From Fen-1258 sp947085815 (GTDB lineage Bacteria > Bacteroidota > Ignavibacteria > Ignavibacteriales > Melioribacteraceae), in NCBI GenBank assembly GCA_947085815.1, contig CAMTXU010000007.1, forward strand, positions 62,001 to 126,000: a DNA stretch of 64,000 nucleotides. The letters run 5' to 3'. The notes beneath the pieces are model-generated. The model was given only the letters and a program-made list of their open reading frames with translations, ran no database searches and was not told the DNA's origin. Of the stretch, positions 1-8,755 are shown piece after piece (the first letter of the stretch is position 1; every line of letters starts with the position of its first letter). A program made the position numbers and the translations under genes.

Positions 1-2
1 GA

Positions 3-428
3 AAAAATAAATTTATTGTTGAACTCAAAACTCAGACTATCGTCTCAGACGGAGTGACTATCTGGAACAGTGACAAGCGCTTCAACAGAGTAGTAATAAG
101 CAATTTGGCTGACGACCCAACATCTTTTTCTCTTGAAAGATTCGTTTTTGATTATCCGCCCTTGTGCAAAATGAAGATTGTTTCGGAGGATCCTCTTTCA
201 AAGGGGAGCGATTATATTGAACTGACTCCTAAAGACAATGATATGGAATTCAAATATGTTAGGATTTGGCTCACCGCCGATGGAATGATTTCAAAATTGG
301 AATTTCTTGATCTGGGGGATATACGGTACGCTATTCAATTTACCGATTTAAAAATTAATCAGGAAATATCCGAAGCACGATTTACTTTTTACTCCTCCAA
401 AGGAATGAAGATTATTGACCTCAGGTAA
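3..428 (+). CDS. lolA: LolA-like outer-membrane lipoprotein carrier, 5' end missing
   Basis: This is the C-terminal part of a periplasmic carrier that moves lipoproteins from the inner membrane LolCDE complex to the outer membrane. The frame is open to the window edge, so the true start lies upstream; the GTG at 54 is an internal valine in a VSDGVTIWNSD stretch, which matches the conserved LolA 'SDGktlW' strand. The remainder has the alternating pattern of the LolA half-barrel (FxLxP, then a late strand ARFTF). The last 14 bases overlap the next gene, which suggests coupled translation. Assignment to the LolA family is good; that it truly works in lipoprotein sorting is inferred. Confidence 0.75.
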   Translation, partial: KNKFIVELKTQTIVSDGVTIWNSDKRFNRVVISNLADDPTSFSLERFVFDYPPLCKMKIVSEDPLSKGSDYIELTPKDNDMEFKYVRIWLTADGMISKLEFLDLGDIRYAIQFTDLKINQEISEARFTFYSSKGMKIIDLR

Positions 429-1485
429 AATAAATAATCAATTAGCAAAAATTGCTGGCTACTTAACTCCAGTTATCCTAACTGTTCTTTTTCTCTACCT
501 CGCTTTTAAGGGAATCGACCTCGCTAAATCATTTCGTCTAATTGCTCAGTCTTCTCTTGTTGCAGTATCTTTATATCTCCTTGTTTTCTTTGCCTCACAT
601 TTTTCGCGTGCAATACGATGGCGGTATATGGTCAACTCAGTAAAAAAAGATGTCTCCACATTTCATCTGTTCGGTTCTGTCATGGTGGGATATGGGGTGA
701 GCTGCGTAATTCCACGACTTGGAGAACTCTACCGCGGTTTATTCTTTGGCAAATGGGAAGGTATATCACGCACTACGGTAATTGGGACAATAGTTGTTGA
801 AAGGATTATTGACATCACGGTATTTATTCTTGCCGCATTACTAAGCGTGGGCATTTATTCAGGTAATTTATTTGAAGAAGTTATATGGCTTAAACTCTCG
901 CTCATGGTTGGATATGCGCTGATCTTTAGTTCTACTTTATCTTTAGTCTTACTTGTAAGATTTCAAGAAAAATTTAGAAAAATATTTTTAAGAATTGCAG
1001 GTAAAATCAACAAAAAATTTGAATCGAAGCTGGAAATATTATTTGACACCCTCATCAGTGGACTCTCAAGCATTAAAGGAGTAAAGAACATTTCGATGAT
1101 CGTTCTTTGGTCTGCCATAATCATTCTGCTATACGCATTAAATTCGTATGTGGGATTTTATATTTTTGGAATGGAGGAAACGGGCAGAGTTACTTTTATG
1201 ATGGCTTGGATAGTTATGACTGTAAGTTCCTTCAGTGCAATGATACCTACTCCAGGAGGAACCGGACCATATCATTTGATCTCAATATTTGTTCTAACAC
1301 AAGTCTTTAAATTTGGTTATGAGGTCAGTGCCGCCTATGCTCTTCTTACTCACTTTATCTCCTATTCACTATTCGTCATTTCATCTCTGGTTATTATCTA
1401 TCTTGTGAATAAAAATCGCGTTAAAAAGGGATTGCAAAAAGAATCTTTTCTCTCCGTTTTTAAAGTAAGCCCGGATGATAAATGA
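415..1485 (+). CDS. Flippase-like integral membrane protein (LPG synthase TM-region / UPF0104 family)
   Basis: The 356-residue protein is almost wholly hydrophobic, with about eight membrane segments, and matches the family that includes the lysylphosphatidylglycerol synthase membrane domain and AglD. Family signs are the SRAIRW motif near residue 65, the VIPRLGELYRG loop near residue 100, VVERIID near 125, and the PTPGGTGPYH stretch near 285. Members are thought to move or modify lipid-linked molecules; the substrate here is unknown. The start is a TTG inside the end of the lolA-like gene; no ATG occurs in frame before the first membrane segment. The stop overlaps the ATG of the next gene (ATGA), so the three genes probably form one transcript. 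Confidence 0.75.
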   Translation: MTSGKINNQLAKIAGYLTPVILTVLFLYLAFKGIDLAKSFRLIAQSSLVAVSLYLLVFFASHFSRAIRWRYMVNSVKKDVSTFHLFGSVMVGYGVSCVIPRLGELYRGLFFGKWEGISRTTVIGTIVVERIIDITVFILAALLSVGIYSGNLFEEVIWLKLSLMVGYALIFSSTLSLVLLVRFQEKFRKIFLRIAGKINKKFESKLEILFDTLISGLSSIKGVKNISMIVLWSAIIILLYALNSYVGFYIFGMEETGRVTFMMAWIVMTVSSFSAMIPTPGGTGPYHLISIFVLTQVFKFGYEVSAAYALLTHFISYSLFVISSLVIIYLVNKNRVKKGLQKESFLSVFKVSPDDK

Positions 1486-2123
1486 AAAAATTCTGTGTTA
1501 TTGTAATTTTTATAATCTCGGTGAGCAATCTATCCGCACAATGGGATATCAGTCTTTCAATGGGGCTGGATTTTAAATCTTCTCCCTCTTTCCGGGATTA
1601 CGTTAATACAAGTTTTTCGGCTGGTAATAATCTGATTCCTTCATTTAAAAGCGCCGTCAGTTTTTCCGGAGAAGTAGATTATGAATTATCAAATTCATTT
1701 GCTGTCGGACTTGAGTACAGTTTTTTGATCGATTCTTATACTGCTTCAACCACACCGGGAGGACTTTACGAGATCAGTTATAATTTGCAAAGACCAACAC
1801 TGATGGCATATTATATTGTTCCGGGGAACGGTTATCAGTTTAAATTCGGAGGAGGTGTTGGACCTCGGTTCGTTTCCCTTTCAGAAAAAATTATTACTTC
1901 AACTGAATATTCGGCAAGCGGTTACGGATTTGTTGTTAAGGCAGAGGGAAATACTTTTCTCAGTAAAAATTTTTATGCGTTGATAGGGACAAATATAAGA
2001 TATGATATCACCGGTGATGTCTCAAACAATCAAAACGCGCTTGTTAATAGATCAACCGGTGAGGCGCTAAACTTAAACGCGATTTCATTGGGAATTTATC
2101 TTGGTGTAACATTTATTCTTTAA
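1482..2123 (+). CDS. Small outer-membrane beta-barrel protein, function unknown
   Basis: The 213-residue product begins with a typical signal peptide (MKKFCVIVIFIISVSNLSA, cleavage before QWD). The rest is rich in aromatic and glycine residues with alternating hydrophobic strands and ends in a strand closing on leucine (LGVTFIL), the usual end of an outer-membrane barrel. About eight strands fit the length, as in OmpA/OmpW-type small porins. It overlaps the flippase-like gene by four bases and lies 9 bases before uppP. No specific ligand or role can be read from the sequence. Confidence 0.65.
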   Translation: MKKFCVIVIFIISVSNLSAQWDISLSMGLDFKSSPSFRDYVNTSFSAGNNLIPSFKSAVSFSGEVDYELSNSFAVGLEYSFLIDSYTASTTPGGLYEISYNLQRPTLMAYYIVPGNGYQFKFGGGVGPRFVSLSEKIITSTEYSASGYGFVVKAEGNTFLSKNFYALIGTNIRYDITGDVSNNQNALVNRSTGEALNLNAISLGIYLGVTFIL

Positions 2124-2132
2124 AGGTGAACT

Positions 2133-2981
2133 TTGAATATAATTGAATCAATTATACTTGGGATCATACAGGGACTAACAGAGTTCCTTCCGATAAGCAG
2201 TACAGGTCATCTAACCTTAACCGGCAAATTGATGAACTTGATATCAGTTGAGAATCCCGAACATTGGACTTCATTCATTGCTGTTATTCAACTTGGTACT
2301 CTCCTTGCGGTCTTGATTTATTTTTGGAAAGATTTGATCCTAATTGCGAAAGATTTTTTTTCAGATAATTTATTAAACAGGAAAAAATTTACTGAACAAT
2401 CGGTCAACTCAAAAATGGGCTGGTATCTGGTCTTCGCAACTCTGCCCGTCGTAATTATCGGGCTGGGGTTCAAACATATTATTGAAGGCGCGTTAACAAA
2501 AAATTTATATGTAATTTCTTTTAGCCTGATAATACTTGCAATCATTCTTGCCGTTGCTGAAAAGACAAGTAGACCTACACGTAAAACTAAAGATATAAAA
2601 TGGTACGACGCTTTAATAATCGGGTTTGCCCAGTCATTTGCACTAATTCCAGGATCTTCCCGCTCGGGTACAACAATTACCGCCGGTTTGTTTCTAGGAT
2701 TCAATCGTGAGACTGCCGCAAGATTTTCTTTTTTGATGAGCATTCCAGCAGTAGCAGCAAGCGGAGTACTTGAGTTCTACCAGTCTCTTAAATATATTGA
2801 TAAAAATGGGTTGATTAATTTAATTGTTGCTACTATTGTTTCCGCTGTCATTGGTTATCTATCTATCGAATTTCTACTGCGATACTTAAAAAAGAATTCT
2901 ACTTTTGTCTTTATTATTTACAGAATTATAGTTGGAGTTATTATTCTGCTTCTACTTGGAAACGGAATAATTGCACCGTAA
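2133..2981 (+). CDS. uppP: Undecaprenyl-diphosphate phosphatase UppP (BacA)
   Basis: Removes a phosphate from undecaprenyl diphosphate to recycle the lipid carrier for peptidoglycan and other polymers; an inner-membrane protein. It carries the (E/Q)xxxE signature at residues 13-17 followed by FLPISSTGH, and the second motif PGSSRSGTT near residue 178. The length of 282 residues is normal. The start is TTG at 2133, supported by an AGGTGA ribosome site four bases upstream and by the motif spacing expected for the family. It follows the beta-barrel gene closely and is followed 10 bases later by the cyclophilin gene. Confidence 0.93.
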   Translation: MNIIESIILGIIQGLTEFLPISSTGHLTLTGKLMNLISVENPEHWTSFIAVIQLGTLLAVLIYFWKDLILIAKDFFSDNLLNRKKFTEQSVNSKMGWYLVFATLPVVIIGLGFKHIIEGALTKNLYVISFSLIILAIILAVAEKTSRPTRKTKDIKWYDALIIGFAQSFALIPGSSRSGTTITAGLFLGFNRETAARFSFLMSIPAVAASGVLEFYQSLKYIDKNGLINLIVATIVSAVIGYLSIEFLLRYLKKNSTFVFIIYRIIVGVIILLLLGNGIIAP

Positions 2982-2986
2982 GGAGG
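2981..2986 (+). promoter_or_regulatory. Ribosome binding site deciding the cyclophilin start
   Basis: AGGAGG lies five bases before the ATG at 2992. It fixes that ATG as the start, rather than the TTG at 2971, which would overlap the end of uppP and place charged residues before the lipoprotein signal. Confidence 0.7.
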
Positions 2987-2991
2987 AACAA

Positions 2992-3609
2992 ATGAACACT
3001 AATAAATTATTTTTTTCCATATTGCCTGTTTTTATAGTTCTCTCTTGCTTAGCCTGCGGTCCTAAAGTCATCTCTTCATCCGAAGAAGGGGCGACAGTAG
3101 AACAGCTATTGGATTTAAAGGAGAGGGAAAACTTAGTCGCAATTATTGAAACGAACAAAGGGGCAATCGAGTTAGAATTATATGCTAAAGATACTCCGCT
3201 GACCATTAAAAATTTTGTTACACTCTCACTTCGCGGCTATTATAACGGATTATTATTTCATAGAGTCATTCAGGATTTTATGATTCAAAGCGGAGATCCT
3301 AAAGGAACCGGCGAAGGAGGAGAGAGTATCTATGGAAAATTTTTTGATGATGAAATCGTTTCCAAATATCATTTTGATGAAGCAGGAGTACTCGCAATGG
3401 CGAATGCCGGGCTGAACACAAATGGAAGTCAATTTTTTATTACGAGTGTGGCAACACCATGGTTGGACAGAAAGCATACAATCTTTGGTAAGGTAATAAG
3501 CGGTATGAGCGTAGTAGTTGATATTAGCAAAGTAAAAGTGGACCGTGATGAAAAACCGGTGGAAGATGTAGCAATGGAAAAAATTATTATTCAAAAACGA
3601 GCCGGTTGA
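2992..3609 (+). CDS. Cyclophilin-type peptidyl-prolyl isomerase, lipoprotein
   Basis: Catalyses cis-trans isomerisation of proline peptide bonds, here probably in the periplasm. The first residues form a lipoprotein signal ending in VLSC-LAC-G, so either Cys19 or Cys22 is lipidated. The catalytic domain spans about residues 40-200 and shows the cyclophilin features GLLFHRVIQDFMIQSGDP (with the catalytic arginine), a central ANAG..TNGSQFFIT segment, WLD and HTIFGKV. The length of 205 residues is typical for a bacterial enzyme plus anchor. It sits between uppP and holA without shared function. Confidence 0.9.
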   Translation: MNTNKLFFSILPVFIVLSCLACGPKVISSSEEGATVEQLLDLKERENLVAIIETNKGAIELELYAKDTPLTIKNFVTLSLRGYYNGLLFHRVIQDFMIQSGDPKGTGEGGESIYGKFFDDEIVSKYHFDEAGVLAMANAGLNTNGSQFFITSVATPWLDRKHTIFGKVISGMSVVVDISKVKVDRDEKPVEDVAMEKIIIQKRAG

Positions 3610-3647
3610 TTGACTAGAACAAAATTAATGGATTAAATGATTGAGTA

Positions 3648-4685
3648 ATGGCTAAGACACAAATCCCATCAATTACGGAAATTTCAAAATTTCTTACCAA
3701 GGAAAAATTTCTCCCTATCTATTTCCTATCGGGTGAAGACCAGTACACAATCGATCTTGCTTTAGCCGCAATTGAAAAGGCTGTTGCACCCTTTGTTCTT
3801 TCCGAATTTGACAAAGAGGTAATCGGTTCTGAGAAGAACCAAAGTCTTAATCAGGTTCTCGACCTCGCTTATTCATTCCCATTTGGTGGCGGTAAAAAAT
3901 TATTTATTGTCAAAAATTTCGAAAAATTTAGTGATAAAAAAGAACTTGCTGGTTATATCAAAAATCCTCCCGAGTTTACCATTATTGTTTTCACACAAGC
4001 GGAAAAAATCTCCGATTCATCTAAGGAGCCTTATTCAAGTTTGCTCTTCCGACGCGTATTGTTCGAAGCTCGTACAGCTACTGGCGAAGAATTGGTAGAC
4101 TGGCTGCTCAAAAAATCAAAACAACTCGGTATTAATTTCACGCCAGATCTTGCCCAACTGTTAGTTGATATAGTGGGTGAAGAGAAAACATTACTGGAGA
4201 TGCAACTTCAAAAACTTTTTAACTATTTATCCGATAAAACCAAAATCACGACGGATGATATTATTAAACTCGCTTCTCCAACTAAGGAGTATTCAATTTT
4301 TAATCTTCAGGATGCTATTGGCAAAGGGAACAAATCATACGCGGTAGAGGTAGCATACAATCTATTAGATTCGGGGATGGAGATCGTTGCAATCATCAAT
4401 ATGTTATCTAAATTTGTTTTAACAGTTTCACAGATAATGGAATTAGTGAGATCCGGCATTAATGATAATGAAGCAGCTAAATTAGCCGGCGTGAGCTGGG
4501 GTTATTACGTTAACTGTAAAAAAGCCAACTATTTGTTGGATGATTATAGGCTTCTGAACGCTTCGAGAGCTTTATTAAATGCTGATATCGCCACAAAAAC
4601 CTCATCGGCAGACCCAAAAACTGTGTTATTGATTCTTGTTTCCGAAATGCTCGGGCAAGAGATTAGTTCCAATTTATTGACTTAG
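3648..4685 (+). CDS. holA: DNA polymerase III subunit delta
   Basis: The delta subunit opens the sliding clamp within the clamp loader. The 345-residue protein shows the family's start (PIYFLSGEDQYTID, a degenerate P-loop without a real Walker A lysine-threonine), then an AAA+-like region, and a C-terminal helical collar with TSSADPKTVLLILV near the end. Length is typical. It begins with ATG 38 bases after the cyclophilin gene and ends 84 bases before the sigma factor gene. Confidence 0.88.
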   Translation: MAKTQIPSITEISKFLTKEKFLPIYFLSGEDQYTIDLALAAIEKAVAPFVLSEFDKEVIGSEKNQSLNQVLDLAYSFPFGGGKKLFIVKNFEKFSDKKELAGYIKNPPEFTIIVFTQAEKISDSSKEPYSSLLFRRVLFEARTATGEELVDWLLKKSKQLGINFTPDLAQLLVDIVGEEKTLLEMQLQKLFNYLSDKTKITTDDIIKLASPTKEYSIFNLQDAIGKGNKSYAVEVAYNLLDSGMEIVAIINMLSKFVLTVSQIMELVRSGINDNEAAKLAGVSWGYYVNCKKANYLLDDYRLLNASRALLNADIATKTSSADPKTVLLILVSEMLGQEISSNLLT

Positions 4686-4769
4686 ATACGATTGCTTTTA
4701 TTTTGTTATATGGCTAAAATTAAACGGAATATTTTGAAACATTTCTTTTCAAACAGGGTATAATATTCA

Positions 4770-5354
4770 TTGAATAAGCTGCTGACTGAACTCAAAGATG
4801 AAGAGCTGATTAAAGAATTTCAAGACAGCAATACGCTGGAAGCCTATGAGATTTTAGTTAAGCGTTACAAAGATCCATTAATGAATTTTGTGTATAGATT
4901 TGTTGGTGACAGAGATATTTGTACAGATATTGTACAAGACACGATGATAAAATTTTATCTTAACAAAGATTCTTACAGATCATTCGCAAAATTTTCCACA
5001 TGGATTTATACTATTGCCGGAAATCTTGCAAAGAATGAATTGAAAAGGAGACGCAGGAGAGTCATTTTTTCTATCAGCAATAGTGATGACGAAAGGACGC
5101 CCCAAATTGAAGATAAGATGTTTCGTTCACCGGAAAAATTAACCGATGGCAAAATTAGAAATGAGATAATTGAGAAAGCACTCTTAAAAGTTAAACCGGT
5201 TTACAGAGAAGTTGTAATATTAAGGGATATACAAGATTTATCGTATGACGAAATTTCAGAGATTACCGGACTTGCGATTGGTACCGTTAAGTCAAGAATA
5301 AATCGCGGTCGTTCACAATTGCAAAAACTCTTAAAACATATTTATAAAGAGTAG
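4770..5354 (+). CDS. ECF-type RNA polymerase sigma factor
   Basis: The 194-residue protein has sigma region 2 at about residues 25-95 (ILVKRYKDPLMNFVYRFVGD, DIVQDTMIKFY, FSTWIYTIAGNLAKNELKRRRRR) and region 4 at about 135-190 (REVVILRDIQDLSYDEISEITGLAIGTVKSRINRGR). It lacks region 1 and most of region 3, so it is an extracytoplasmic-function sigma factor. The start is TTG; the next in-frame ATG would cut into region 2. The gene after it, three bases on, encodes a one-pass membrane protein that is probably its regulator. Confidence 0.9.
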   Translation: MNKLLTELKDEELIKEFQDSNTLEAYEILVKRYKDPLMNFVYRFVGDRDICTDIVQDTMIKFYLNKDSYRSFAKFSTWIYTIAGNLAKNELKRRRRRVIFSISNSDDERTPQIEDKMFRSPEKLTDGKIRNEIIEKALLKVKPVYREVVILRDIQDLSYDEISEITGLAIGTVKSRINRGRSQLQKLLKHIYKE

Positions 5355-5357
5355 CCT

Positions 5358-6026
5358 ATGAAAACTATTTACAATGAGAAACAAAACAAACATTCTAAAA
5401 TGATCAAAGATCTTCAGAATTTGCCAAAGGTTGAAACACCGGAGAATTTTGAATTTAATTTGATGACGAGGATTAATAACAAAAATTTTGGAAATGTTGA
5501 AAATAGTAAACCGGTTTTTGACTGGATTAAGTTCTTAGCTCCATCGGCTGTAGTTGTAACGGCAATCATATTGCTCTTCATTCTGCTTCCAACTTCAGAG
5601 CAGATTACTGATCCTTTATTGTATCAGGCGCAAAAGTTAGACAGTCAAACAATAGTGAGTAATTCCATTCTCGCCGGAAAGGAGTTCACTAAAAATCAGA
5701 ACACTGTAAAGCAAAATTCAAATTCTACAACTCAGAAAAAATCGGTAAGTCCAAATCGTACAGTTCAAAATTTAAGCCCTCTACTGCCTTTCTGGACATC
5801 TCGGTCTGTCTCTCTGGACGATTATATAAATGGAGGCAGGAATTCCAGAAATCTTCAGCAAGGAAATGTTGTTCATGGCGGCGAAGATTCAGCCCCGTTA
5901 GACCGATTTTTTGTGGCTGAGAAGCCGGATCAAACTACATTGAAGAAATATCGTGCTCATGCAGATTCACTCAGAAAGGCTCAATTGAAAGCCGATTCTT
6001 TGAAAAAAGTCCAGAAAATGCCCTAA
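5358..6026 (+). CDS. Probable anti-sigma factor, single membrane span
   Basis: The 222-residue product has a short cytoplasmic part with a PENFEFNLMTRI segment near residue 28, like the start of Bacteroidota membrane anti-sigma proteins, a membrane span at about 58-78, and a low-complexity outer part rich in Asn, Ser and Thr ending in a repeat of ADSLRKAQLKADSLKK. There is no zinc-binding HxxxCxxC motif. Its place directly after the sigma factor gene supports a role in holding that sigma factor at the membrane, but this is inference from position and layout only. Confidence 0.55.
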   Translation: MKTIYNEKQNKHSKMIKDLQNLPKVETPENFEFNLMTRINNKNFGNVENSKPVFDWIKFLAPSAVVVTAIILLFILLPTSEQITDPLLYQAQKLDSQTIVSNSILAGKEFTKNQNTVKQNSNSTTQKKSVSPNRTVQNLSPLLPFWTSRSVSLDDYINGGRNSRNLQQGNVVHGGEDSAPLDRFFVAEKPDQTTLKKYRAHADSLRKAQLKADSLKKVQKMP

Positions 6027-6104
6027 TTCAGAGCATTCGAGTTTGTTTTTTAGCTCCATCATAACTAAATTTAGGCACTAAATAATCAAGGAAGTAGCCT
6101 TAAA

Positions 6105-6320
6105 ATGAAACCAGGAATTCATCCCAATTATAAGAGATGTGAAGTTACATGTGTTTGTGGAAATACATTCGTAACACGTTCTACCGTTAGCAGTATCAAA
6201 ATTGAGCTTTGCTCAAATTGCCATCCTTTCTTTACTGGAAAACAAAAGCTTGTCGATTCCACCGGTCGTGTAGAAAGATTTAAAAAGAAATATGGCACTA
6301 AGGAAGCAAAAACCGTATAA
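6105..6320 (+). CDS. rpmE: 50S ribosomal protein L31
   Basis: A component of the large ribosomal subunit. The 71 residues include MKPGIHPNY at the start, the cysteines C16 and C18 and the pair C36 and C39 (CSNCHPF) that bind zinc in the zinc form of L31, and the usual end GRVERFKKKYG. An additional cysteine is at position 12. A GGAAG ribosome site lies upstream of the ATG. It appears to be its own short transcript with a strong terminator just after it. Confidence 0.95.
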   Translation: MKPGIHPNYKRCEVTCVCGNTFVTRSTVSSIKIELCSNCHPFFTGKQKLVDSTGRVERFKKKYGTKEAKTV

Positions 6321-6341
6321 AGTCTTGTTGAGTTTATTAAG

Positions 6342-6370
6342 GGGCTGTTTCAGCAGCCCTTTCTTTTTTT
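6342..6370 (+). terminator. Intrinsic terminator after rpmE
   Basis: The stem GGGCTG (6342-6347) pairs with CAGCCC (6354-6359) across a six-base loop and is followed by a run of thymines broken by one C. It sits 21 bases after the L31 stop. Confidence 0.88.
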
Positions 6371-6433
6371 AAATCCTCTCTGCTTTCAAATTTTTGTAGT
6401 AAATTTTTAAGAACCTAATTTTTATTGTTTGAT

Positions 6434-7804
6434 ATGGAAAAAGAACAGAACGAAGAAATAGTAGGGCTTAATCTCTATCAAGGCGTTAGAGGACATGCTG
6501 TTAAAATTCTTAACCGCATTGATAGAACAGATGCATACCTGGATAAACTTCTTGATATAGAGATAAAAAATTCCACACTCTCCGGGCTTGATAAATCTTT
6601 ACTCTTCGAAATTGTACACGGTGTAACCCGCTGGCTTGGAAGAATTGATTGGATTCTAAATGGATTCTACAAAGGACAATTCTCCAAATGCATTCCGAAT
6701 GTTAAGAATGCAATGCGTGTCGCGCTCTATCAAATATTGTTTTTAGATAAAGTCCCGGATTACGCTGCAGTGAACGATGCGGTTGAATTTGTCAAAAAAT
6801 TGCAAGGTCAAAAACCTGCCGACTTAACAAACGCTGTTTTAAGAAACATAATCCGAAGCAAAGACTCGATCAGGTATCCCGATGAAAATGAAGATGTTGT
6901 TGCTTATTTAAGCGCCTATTATTCACATCCAACCTGGTTAGTGAAAAGATGGGTTAACCGTTATGGAAAAGAGACCACTGAAAAATTTCTTATCGCTAAC
7001 AATAATAAACCATCTTTAATCATACGCGTGAATAATCTGGTTACCGATACTGCCGAGTTGAAATCACTTTTAAATAGTGTTGACCTGAAATTTAGCGACG
7101 GCAAATATTTGCCGGAATTTATTCACATGGCAAACCTTTCCAATATTACGGATTGGGAATATTTCCGGAAAGGATATTTCTCGGTACAAGACGAGAGCAC
7201 AGGCTTACCAGTGAAGCTTCTTGATTTGCAGCCTGGAATGCGTGTCTTAGATCTTTGTGCAGCACCGGGCGGAAAAACTGCTTTCATGGCAGATGTAATG
7301 AAGAATCGCGGTGAAATTGTAGCGCTGGACCGCTTTGAGAGCAGGTTGAAAATATTAAGAAAAAATCTTGATAGACTGAAAGTAACCAATGTTACTTCTG
7401 TAACGATAGATGCAAATGAATTTACCGACGAAACTGGATTCGATAGAGTATTGGTAGATGCCCCTTGTTCCGGATTGGGTACTCTCACAAAAAAACCGGA
7501 TCTCAAATGGAAAAGAGATTTGGGAGATATAAGAAATATTGTTAATATACAATACGAATTACTGAAGAGGGGTGCCGGTTTATTAAAACAAGGCGGCAGT
7601 CTCGTTTACAGCACTTGCACGGTGGAACCTGAAGAAAATAGTGAAATTATTAAAAAGTTTTTGTCCGAGAATTCCGATTTCAAGTTGATTAATGCCGGTA
7701 GTTTTTTGTCGGCGGAATTAGTTGCCGAGGATGGGTCTGTTCAAACGTTTCCGCATATTCATGGTCTTGACGGATCTTTTGCGGCGAAATTAGAAAAGAG
7801 TTAA
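6434..7804 (+). CDS. rsmB: 16S rRNA cytosine-967 C5-methyltransferase
   Basis: Methylates cytosine 967 of 16S rRNA using S-adenosylmethionine. The N-terminal third is a NusB-like RNA-binding domain (LFEIVHGVTRW, then DYAAVNDAVEF). The C-terminal part is the methyltransferase with the SAM motif DLCAAPGGKT near residue 270, DAPCSGLGTLTKKPDLKW near 345 with the PCS cysteine, and YSTCTVEPEEN near 390 with the TCT catalytic cysteine. ATG at 6434 is chosen; a TTG at 6425 would add three residues and neither has a clear ribosome site. The length of about 456 residues is normal. The next gene follows after 18 bases. Confidence 0.93.
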   Translation: MEKEQNEEIVGLNLYQGVRGHAVKILNRIDRTDAYLDKLLDIEIKNSTLSGLDKSLLFEIVHGVTRWLGRIDWILNGFYKGQFSKCIPNVKNAMRVALYQILFLDKVPDYAAVNDAVEFVKKLQGQKPADLTNAVLRNIIRSKDSIRYPDENEDVVAYLSAYYSHPTWLVKRWVNRYGKETTEKFLIANNNKPSLIIRVNNLVTDTAELKSLLNSVDLKFSDGKYLPEFIHMANLSNITDWEYFRKGYFSVQDESTGLPVKLLDLQPGMRVLDLCAAPGGKTAFMADVMKNRGEIVALDRFESRLKILRKNLDRLKVTNVTSVTIDANEFTDETGFDRVLVDAPCSGLGTLTKKPDLKWKRDLGDIRNIVNIQYELLKRGAGLLKQGGSLVYSTCTVEPEENSEIIKKFLSENSDFKLINAGSFLSAELVAEDGSVQTFPHIHGLDGSFAAKLEKS

Positions 7805-7822
7805 TAAATATTTTTAGATTCT

Positions 7823-8755
7823 ATGGCATCAGAAGCCCTCAAAAAATTTGCGGATGAATTAAAATTCATGCGCGAATCAAAATCAATTTCTTTACAGCAA
7901 ATTGCTGTAAAAACTAAAATTGATTTGAAATTTCTACAAGCTATAGAGGAAGCAAATTTTGATGTACTTCCCGAAATTTATATCCGCGCGTTTATTAAAG
8001 AATATTCTCAAGCCATAGATATCAATTCAAAAGAAACACTTCAGAAGTTTGATAATGCAAAAGTCGGTAGGCTCGAAGAAAAATTAACGGAAGAGGTTCA
8101 TTCGGAAAATCAACCCAATAGAGATTCTTCTGCCGAAGTCGATACATCACAATCAAAAAATTTGTCAAAAGAATTTAATTCTGAAGAGACGACTACAAGC
8201 CAGTCTGAAAATCAGGATGTAAAAGTTATAAAGCCGATAAAGACAAACTATATAATCGGCGGAGTAATATCTGTAGTAGCCATTTTGATTATCTACTTCT
8301 CCTTTCTTAGCGGATCGTCATCGGAAATTATTCAAATTACTTCAGATCAAAACGGAATTAGTTCAAAGAACGGGCGGTTTGAATTAGAGAAGCAATCTGC
8401 AACTCTTGATCAGTCAAAAATTCAAACTCAGGATGATGCTCTTCCTCAAGTACAAGATAGCCTTCGTTTAGCTGTACTTACAACAGATCGGGTATGGCTT
8501 AAAATCTCCTGCGATGGCAAAATAATTGACCAGGGAATTTATGAAGCGGATTCAAAATTGAATTTTTCCGCCGCTAAAAATTTCAGCATAAGTATTGGCA
8601 ATGCCGGACGGGTTAAAGTGTATTTTAATAATAACCCGGTTGAAAATGTTGGCAAGCCCGGTGAAATAAGAAATCTTTTTATCACTTCAGATGGTATTAA
8701 ATATTATACTATCCCACCGCCGAAGAATGAAGAAAAACCCCCAAAATCGAATTGA
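7823..8755 (+). CDS. RodZ-like helix-turn-helix membrane protein
   Basis: The 310 residues follow the RodZ layout: a cytoplasmic helix-turn-helix at about 10-75 (ISLQQIAVKTKIDLKFLQAI, then LPEIYIRAFIKEYS), a Ser/Glu/Asn-rich linker, one membrane span at about 143-163, and an outer domain at about 205-290 (VWLKISCDGKIIDQGIYEAD) of the RodZ C-terminal (DUF4115) type. RodZ ties MreB to the cell-wall synthesis machinery. No mreB is in the window. The last 29 bases overlap the start of ligA. Confidence 0.8.
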   Translation: MASEALKKFADELKFMRESKSISLQQIAVKTKIDLKFLQAIEEANFDVLPEIYIRAFIKEYSQAIDINSKETLQKFDNAKVGRLEEKLTEEVHSENQPNRDSSAEVDTSQSKNLSKEFNSEETTTSQSENQDVKVIKPIKTNYIIGGVISVVAILIIYFSFLSGSSSEIIQITSDQNGISSKNGRFELEKQSATLDQSKIQTQDDALPQVQDSLRLAVLTTDRVWLKISCDGKIIDQGIYEADSKLNFSAAKNFSISIGNAGRVKVYFNNNPVENVGKPGEIRNLFITSDGIKYYTIPPPKNEEKPPKSN